DNA of 64,000 bases. Origin: Laspinema sp963821735 (GTDB lineage: Bacteria > Cyanobacteriota > Cyanobacteriia > Cyanobacteriales > Laspinemataceae). The notes below the pieces were generated by a model. That model saw only the letters and a program-made list of their open reading frames with translations, did no database searches and had not been told where the DNA came from. The stretch covers positions 958,800 through 1,022,799 of the forward strand of contig CAWGFK010000070.1 in assembly GCA_963821735.1 (NCBI GenBank). Direction: 5' to 3'. The position numbers and the translations under genes are program-made. This document shows positions 61,089 to 64,000 of the stretch, one piece after another; position 1 is the stretch's first letter; every line of letters begins with the position of its first letter.

Positions 61089-63908
61089 TTACTCCAAAGC
61101 TAACTTGATTTTTGGAGCGACCACTCTCTTTAAGAATTTCTGGATAATTTGGATTCCCCACCACAGGAACACTCCTACTACTAACGCAAAGATAATATGG
61201 AACAGAAGACTACCTATATGCTCATTTTTGTTAATTCCTGTGACATTCTTGAGAAGAATAAAGGCAGCCATATGGGTCACGTAGATAGAATAGGATGCAG
61301 AACTAATCAGTTGTATCGGCTGTTTTAATATTTGCGGTACAGAAACATATTGTTTCCATAGAACCATCATCCCTCCCACTAATATCCATAACCGAATTGA
61401 CAACTGTTGCTCTGGCCACATAAATACGGGGAGCAGCAATATGATGCTAGTTACAACCTTTTGATACTTAGATTTGGCAAAGTGGGCAGACCAACCGATC
61501 GCAAAAAGCCAGAGGAACATATAGGGTAAATAAAGGTTGTCGTGACTTCCTGGTTGGTCAGGCGTAGGCATCCAGAAATATGGCACGATCTGATTAGTAA
61601 ATACACCCACACCGAAAATCATTAAGCCAAATTTCCACGGGGATAAGTTGGCCAGATTGCGAATTGGTGGAATAGAGAATAATAGTAAAAATATCACAAC
61701 TAACTGGGCAAGAACCTGAATAAACCAAACAAAAAATACTGAGCCTTTTCCTGGATCTAAAAAGTTACTTACCAATAGCAGAACTGGAAAATTCCAGTAT
61801 CCATACTCTGGATGATTGACTATTTGAGCATATACCTGAAAAATCCAAACAATAGATACATAAGGAATTATTATGTTGCTTAAAAGTGAATTGAAGGGTT
61901 GCATTAACCGACCGGTGAGCAAACTTCTGCCATTAAATCTAGCTAAGTTTTTTCCCGCAATTAACAGCATTATATAAGCTCCACCTTTAATGTAAAAGTT
62001 CGTTAAAGTCGCGTGAAAAATTACTACTGCACAGATGGCTAAAGCCCTCAAAAAAATGCTCGTTTCAATCGTACTATTTTTTCGCTTCTCAGGTTCTTCA
62101 TTCTCTAGCTGACTAATCGTCATTTCTTCCCAAACTGGAGGTAAATATCCCAGATAGCGCTCAAGTTTCATGGAAAATTGAATATAAGATAGGGAATTAC
62201 CTCCCAAGGAAATAAAAGTATCCTGGGGCTGAACTAGACGCAGGTTTAAGGCTTCACAAAACAGCTTTTGAATTTCTGTGTCAGCAGAATATTCACCGTC
62301 CCCTGCTTGATTGTTTAGAAAGCTAGGTTTTGGTAAAGCAAGACGATCTAATTTTCCATTAGGAGTCCGAGGAAATTCCGCCAGTTCCATGAACGCAGCC
62401 GGTAGCATATAATCTGGGAGTTTTTGAATTAAAAACTCTCGCAATTTATGATGCAATGTAGACGGATCGCGATAATTTTCCGCCGGTTCAGGGATGATAT
62501 AAGCCACCAGGATATTTTCTCCTGATTGTTTTGGGTGGGCGACAACTGTGGCTTGTCTAACGGTGTGATGTTCTTCTAAGATTGTGGCAATTTCATCGAG
62601 TTCTACCCGCATACCGCGAATTTTTACTTGAAAGTCAGTGCGACCCAGTAGTTCGATAGTGCCATCGGGTAATTTCCGCACCACATCTCCGGTTTTAAAC
62701 AGGGTGGGCAGAGGGCGATCGCTGGTAGAATCTCGGTCAGCCCAAGGGTTAGGAATAAATTTTTCTGCGGTCAAATCATCCCGGTTTAAATAACCCCGAC
62801 AGACACAACCTCCAGCCATCATGAGTTCACCGACTTCTCCGGTTGGAACTGGGTTGAGATTTTCATCTAAAATGTAGCAATGATTGTGAGGATACGGATA
62901 ACCCACCGGAAAATATCCTTCATGACGATCAAAGTCTGGAGGCATTTCGTAGGCAAAGTTACCAATGGTTTCACTTTGTCCATAGACATTGAAAAAACGG
63001 ACCTGGTTGCCCAGAAAATGTTTTATTTTTTGGACTAAAGCACAGGTGGTATTTTCTCCTGATAGCACCACAAATCTGAGACGGAGTTTTGACAGATAAA
63101 ATCGCTGTTTATCTTCTTCGGCTAAGATTTCTAAAATTGACCGCCAAATTGAACAAACTCCATCCGATATAGTGACTTGCTGTTGACATATTAGGTTCAG
63201 TAATTCCAAAGGATTTTTGGTTTGTTCTCGCGTGGCAATTACCACTTTGGAACCCTGAGACAGTGGCAGCATTAATTGTCTAATGGAAGAAGAAAACGAG
63301 AAGGATGCAACGTGCAGATAAATATCCTCCGGCTGGACTGTCACCACCTGACTTAATGCCTGAATGTATCGGACTATATTAATATAGGGCATCTGTACAC
63401 CTTTTGGCTGTCCAGTGGAGCCAGATGTGTACATAATGTAGGCTAAGTTTTCCGGTAATATTTCTGTGGGTAAATTTTCCTGGCTATACTGAGCAATGGT
63501 ATTCCAGTTAGAGTCTATATAAGATATTTTTGCCGAGGATGGAGGCAGGCGGTCGCCCAAATGTTGTTGCGTCAACAATAGAGAAAATTGAGTTTCCTGG
63601 GCGATATATGTTAATCGTTCCTTTGGATATCCTGGATCTAGGGGAATATAAGCTGCTCCGGCTTTAAAAATGCCCAGAATTGTCACAACGATTTCGATGG
63701 ATCGCTCCATGAATATCCCAACTAATTGCTCAGGACCAACTCCCAAATCTTTCAGATAATGGGCGAGGTGGTTCGCTCTTTGATTGAGTTCCCAATAAGT
63801 CAATTGCTGTCCGTTACAAACAACCGCGATCGCCTCTGGAGTCTTTTGAACTTGGCTCTCAAAGATTTGATGAAAGCTGGTTAGATGTTGATTGTTTCTT
63901 TTCTGCAT
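61089..63908 (-). CDS. Adenylation - carrier protein - membrane acyltransferase fusion
   Basis: 939 residues. Adenylation domain (about 10-510): YIMYTSGSTGQPKG (A3, 157-170), YGQSE, FKTGDVVRKLPDGTIELLGR (A7-A8), RTPNGKLDR (A10). Carrier domain (about 530-600): TFISLGGNSLSYIQF with the phosphopantetheine Ser near 572. Residues about 620-935 carry eight to ten membrane helices beginning ETSIFLRALAICAVVIFHA, as in acyltransferase family 3. The A4 motif is FSSS (205-208) where amino-acid-activating domains have FDxS, so the Asp that holds the alpha-amino group is absent. Predicted: activates an acid, loads it on the carrier and transfers it across or at the membrane. Confidence 0.85.
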   Translation of the reverse strand: MQKRNNQHLTSFHQIFESQVQKTPEAIAVVCNGQQLTYWELNQRANHLAHYLKDLGVGPEQLVGIFMERSIEIVVTILGIFKAGAAYIPLDPGYPKERLTYIAQETQFSLLLTQQHLGDRLPPSSAKISYIDSNWNTIAQYSQENLPTEILPENLAYIMYTSGSTGQPKGVQMPYINIVRYIQALSQVVTVQPEDIYLHVASFSFSSSIRQLMLPLSQGSKVVIATREQTKNPLELLNLICQQQVTISDGVCSIWRSILEILAEEDKQRFYLSKLRLRFVVLSGENTTCALVQKIKHFLGNQVRFFNVYGQSETIGNFAYEMPPDFDRHEGYFPVGYPYPHNHCYILDENLNPVPTGEVGELMMAGGCVCRGYLNRDDLTAEKFIPNPWADRDSTSDRPLPTLFKTGDVVRKLPDGTIELLGRTDFQVKIRGMRVELDEIATILEEHHTVRQATVVAHPKQSGENILVAYIIPEPAENYRDPSTLHHKLREFLIQKLPDYMLPAAFMELAEFPRTPNGKLDRLALPKPSFLNNQAGDGEYSADTEIQKLFCEALNLRLVQPQDTFISLGGNSLSYIQFSMKLERYLGYLPPVWEEMTISQLENEEPEKRKNSTIETSIFLRALAICAVVIFHATLTNFYIKGGAYIMLLIAGKNLARFNGRSLLTGRLMQPFNSLLSNIIIPYVSIVWIFQVYAQIVNHPEYGYWNFPVLLLVSNFLDPGKGSVFFVWFIQVLAQLVVIFLLLFSIPPIRNLANLSPWKFGLMIFGVGVFTNQIVPYFWMPTPDQPGSHDNLYLPYMFLWLFAIGWSAHFAKSKYQKVVTSIILLLPVFMWPEQQLSIRLWILVGGMMVLWKQYVSVPQILKQPIQLISSASYSIYVTHMAAFILLKNVTGINKNEHIGSLLFHIIFALVVGVFLWWGIQIIQKFLKRVVAPKIKLALE

Positions 63909-64000
63909 CTTTTATGCATTCCCTGGGAGTAATTATTTTTTTTTAAATTTTCCAGCAGCACCCAAATTTTTTCAATTATACCCTACATTCCGCAGGTAAA
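63909..64000. other. Upstream region of the adenylation-acyltransferase gene
   Basis: AT-rich, with a run of A/T around 63938-63955; on the minus strand GGGAATGCATAAAAG precedes the start codon. No gene visible before the window ends. Confidence 0.4.

Overview
The window is cyanobacterial chromosomal DNA, most likely from a filamentous Oscillatoriales-type organism. The HIP1 octamer GCGATCGC occurs throughout, inside and between genes. The gene content also fits: petG beside a CytM-like cytochrome c, a UbiD/HPPD pair for prenylquinone synthesis, several DUF29 and Uma2 genes, a YS-type caspase homologue and many short palindromic repeats.

Layout. 1-17.4 kb is an exopolysaccharide / surface-glycan region. 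It holds the end of a glycosyltransferase, a PglC-like phosphoglycosyl transferase, a NeuD/PglD-like acyltransferase, a DegT/PglE-like aminotransferase, a WecA/MraY-like transferase, a PglF/WbpM-like dehydratase, a multi-SLBB export protein and a Wzc-like co-polymerase/tyrosine kinase. It is interrupted at about 2.7-9.6 kb by an accessory insert with relics of a WecA duplication, three DUF29-type genes, a nucleotidyltransferase, an MNT-HEPN pair and a Uma2 nuclease. 17.4-35 kb is mostly housekeeping: a GAF protein, UbiD, a NYN-LOTUS protein, HPPD, a pseudo-caspase, ATP sulfurylase, MnmA and Nnr. 35-39.3 kb is accessory again: an AT-rich FkbM methyltransferase, a ~500-bp tandem duplication that looks like two copies of a structured RNA, a broken ParE-type toxin gene and a MITE. 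39.3-58 kb has two tRNA-Leu genes, an M48 protease, murA, a SpoU methyltransferase, MsrP, an RTX-like protein, a P450, a hepT-mntA-Uma2 cluster, rsmD, petG/cytM, an ABC exporter, and an ffh, rpsP, khpA, phoH gene run. 58-64 kb has a VIT-VWA protein, a MITE with a clean target duplication, and an adenylation-carrier-membrane acyltransferase fusion.

Functional picture. The dehydratase, aminotransferase, acyltransferase and phosphoglycosyl transferase together match the steps that make a bacillosamine-like diamino sugar and attach it to a lipid carrier. The SLBB and Wzc-like proteins are the matching export machinery.

Quality caveat. Six genes, including murA and rsmD, are each interrupted by an apparent single-base indel, mostly at G or C runs. 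This pattern suggests consensus errors rather than real gene decay, so 'broken' genes here should be read with that in mind. All functional calls come from reading motifs in the sequence. No database search was run.
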